Shown here one piece after another: positions 62,301 through 64,000 of a stretch of 64,000 bases of DNA. The notes under the pieces are model-generated. The model was not told the origin of the DNA. It saw nothing but the letters and a program-made list of their open reading frames with translations, and ran no database searches. The stretch's first letter is position 1. Each line of letters starts with the position of its first letter. Source of the stretch: Asparagopsis taxiformis (taxonomy: Eukaryota; Rhodophyta; Florideophyceae; Bonnemaisoniales; Bonnemaisoniaceae); the NCBI GenBank assembly GCA_030407315.1, contig JALQPE010002416.1, forward strand, positions 59,073 to 123,072. The letters are read 5' to 3'. A program made the translations under genes and the position numbers.

Positions 62301-63440
62301 CACGCGTGCGCGAAGAAAAAGAGCCCGGAGGTGGTGAAGGGGGAGCGCGAGCGCGAGAAGCGGGATTCAAAAGGCGTCAATGCGCTGTGCGTCATCGGTG
62401 AACATCAACCAATCGGTTTGGAAGCGACGATGCAGCGTGGTAGCGACGAACAGAAGCGCGTGTGGCGTCGCATTGGTGTCAATCAATTGCGTGCGTATGG
62501 ACTGTGCGGATTGCCAACTACGCAAGGCGATGAGATAACGATCCGCTTGCGATACTTGTTTGCCACGGTCGAGTGTGGTCAATTGACCACACTAGCATTA
62601 ATGCTACTTGCACATTGGCGAGAGTGAACTGATGATTGGTTGTCATGAATTGTGGTTGGCGGCTTGATCCATGAAATTTTTTGTTGGATATATTGTTGAA
62701 AGCGTGTGTTTTGTGGTGTGAGGCGTTTGGAAAATCTTGCAATCAGCCTTTCTGTGCGCCAGAAAAACCCATTTCCGAACAGCTGTCTCAACACACGTTC
62801 TGCTCGACAATTGGCTGTTTCGCATACCGGCGATGTTCACATTGTCAGCATCTCTCACACATGTACAAGTCGCAGGATTCAACATGGAGACGGCACCAGA
62901 GGAGATAACAGCTGTTTACGCTTTGGTTCACTCGGCGCATCGCGACTATGATCGCAAATAGCTCTCGAATTGAGAAAGTAATCAACTATGGAACACTCTT
63001 CCGTATCTGTTTCAGTTCCTTCACGGAAGCCTCAGTGATTAGCTCGAAAAGCTCTTTCTGCACCAATTTTGTGCATCGCTGCTCCCATTCGTGAACTCCT
63101 ATTTATTCCCAACTTCCGTTCGGAAATTGAGGAATATGACGTCACATTCCTCAGCGATTGCAGGCCCTTCAGCACGATTCTAATTGTCATCGCACTAAAA
63201 TCGATAGTGTCATCTCCTATCCCAACTGACATAAACATGATTCTATTCTCTATTGGCAGAATAGGCTTCACTGAGACTAGAAACCTCAATCCCATTCTAG
63301 GTCGGTCGATCTGCTATCCTCTTTCATTTATCCTCCCTCGTACTAACTTCGCTACCTACAAATATCTGTAAAGCTCGACCACAATTACTATCTTCGTATA
63401 CCACACACCATTACACCATTCCAATATTTACCTTCACACC
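59301..63440. other. 4 kb of the CACTA-like element without recognisable genes
   Basis: Many short ORFs exist on both strands (60-157 codons), but none shows a domain, consistent coding frame or similarity to others in the window. No tRNA or other RNA gene was recognised. It is likely decayed sequence. Confidence 0.35.
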
Positions 63441-63849
63441 AACACTATGCTCCATATTTCCTCTCAAGTCCACTCCACGAGACAGTGTTGTGAACCAATA
63501 CACGGTACTACCCGCAGACAATACAATTTGCTATCTACACTACTGTCTACAGATTTACCCAGACAGTGCAGTAATACAATACAATGCACTGCCTCAGACA
63601 GTAAAATGTACTGTCTGCACATACTGTCTGGCGGCAACACTTCCGGACAGTAAAATTTACTGTTCTGGACAGTAAATTTTACTGTTTTTGGTACTGCCCA
63701 GATTTCGTGCCAGTTTATTGCTGCAGCAGTATTCTGAAATTTCCAGACAGTAAATTTTACTGTCTCCGCGCACTGTCTTGGCCAGACAGTAATTTTTACT
63801 GTCTCAGACAGTAAATTTACTGTCTTTTTTCATTCCCAACACCGTAGTG
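63440..63849 (-). repeat. Right CACTA terminal repeat and subterminal repeats
   Basis: More than a dozen ACAGTAAA/TTTACTGT motifs in both orientations, several forming perfect hairpins such as ACAGTAAATTTTACTGT, end in CAACACCGTAGTG. It mirrors the left end at 49318. Confidence 0.8.
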
Positions 63850-63904
63850 TCGATAGAACTTGGAACTGTCCCTGCGCAATTCCATCGAATCAGTCATATG
63901 TTCA

Positions 63905-64000
63905 TCTCATTGGCCCAATTCAATCAACTCAGATTGTCCAATCAACATCGAAAAATTTTTCCAGATTCTGGTTTCGAAAGTACGTTCTGTACATATCAAA
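63905..64000 (-). repeat. Right terminal inverted repeat of the giant element (tip cut by window end)
   Basis: Its reverse complement contains ATATGTACAGAACGTACTTT and two TTGATTG(G/A) repeats, matching 35170-35280 in inverted orientation. About 8 further bases would be needed to reach the tip. Confidence 0.7.

Larger units (their letters stand above)
49318..63849. mobile_element. CACTA-like element (nested), transposase not found
   Basis: The left end CACTACGGTGTTG (49318) and its inverted match CAACACCGTAGTG ending at 63849 form terminal repeats of at least 13 bp. Each is followed inward by many ACTGTCTG/GACAGTAAA subterminal repeats, the usual architecture of CACTA transposons. The flanking trinucleotides (TGA and TCG) do not match, so the two ends may come from different copies or the flanks may have mutated. 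A third end of the same type lies at 55788. No transposase ORF was recognised inside, so the element is non-autonomous or decayed. Confidence 0.6.
35162..64000. mobile_element. Candidate giant DNA transposon (~29 kb) with cargo genes, right tip just outside window
   Basis: Homology to the ParB-dioxygenase gene stops exactly at 35161. The next ~35 bases, containing ACAGAACGTACTTT, match the reverse complement of the last ~45 bases of the window as an imperfect inverted repeat. Both ends have several TTGATTGA repeats internally. By alignment about 8 bases of the right tip lie beyond 64000. Inside are a DUF7869-type transposase-like gene, a ParB-methyltransferase, a small conserved ORF, decayed gene fragments and a nested CACTA-like element. 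I infer one element, but two separate copies with facing ends cannot be excluded from the window alone. Confidence 0.6.

Overview
The window looks like transposon-dense nuclear DNA of a eukaryote. Long ORFs mostly lack obvious introns, the LTR retrotransposon is primed by half of initiator tRNA-Met, and nearly every recognisable gene belongs to a mobile element or is a decayed fragment. The mixture (Ty1/copia, CACTA-like ends, a DUF7869-type transposase-like protein, ParB-like proteins and DPPY-type DNA methyltransferases inside transposons) makes me think of an alga, possibly a florideophyte red alga. That assignment is inference; no marker gene settles it. No intact ordinary host gene was recognised.

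Region 1 (1-14 kb). The end of a + strand ORF (1-699) converges on a coiled-coil ORF (827-2488, -). Behind that lies a DNA methyltransferase fused to a SET domain (3044-4985, -, one frameshift). Next come a GGACGTCC-rich repeat, a pyrimidine-rich spacer and an array of strictly alternating 502/387 bp repeat units carrying a hairpin. The array flanks a large intact gene (8812-12768, -) that joins an N-terminal domain of unknown type, a ParB-like domain and a C-terminal 2-oxoglutarate/Fe(II) dioxygenase-like domain. The same array continues at 13.1-14.2 kb.

Region 2 (14-35 kb). After tandem repeats and a 38 bp perfect palindrome comes a CACTA/Plavaka-like transposase (16721-19759, +). It converges on a coiled-coil ORF (19837-22202, -) with a canonical -1 frameshift heptamer. 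Upstream lies a second DNA methyltransferase gene (-), split by a complete Ty1/copia element (22978-29411). Divergent to it is a second ParB-dioxygenase copy (32211-35161, +), inverted relative to the first, carrying one nonsense codon and cut off at 35162. The order transposase / coiled-coil ORF / methyltransferase is the same in regions 1 and 2.

Region 3 (35.16-64 kb). The sequence starting at 35162 and the reverse complement of the last ~45 bases of the window match as terminal inverted repeats, with TTGATTGA repeats inside both ends. I therefore read 35162 to just past 64000 as one giant (~29 kb) DNA transposon inserted in the second ParB-dioxygenase gene. It carries a DUF7869-type transposase-like gene (35310-37532), a ParB-DNA methyltransferase fusion (38452-40902), and 12 nt downstream a small ORF homologous to the N-terminal domain of the ParB-dioxygenase. 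It also holds an internally deleted transposase relative, a decayed RecQ/RCHY1-like chimera, a decayed WD40 gene and a nested CACTA-like element (49318-63849). The nested element contains a decayed dioxygenase, a dozen near-identical hairpins, a long fold-back and several satellites.

Common theme: two unrelated transposon types each carry ParB-like domains joined to an enzyme likely to act on DNA bases or chromatin (methyltransferase, dioxygenase, SET). The working hypothesis is a transposon-borne chromatin or base-modification toolkit using a ParB-like module. Biochemical function is inferred only.
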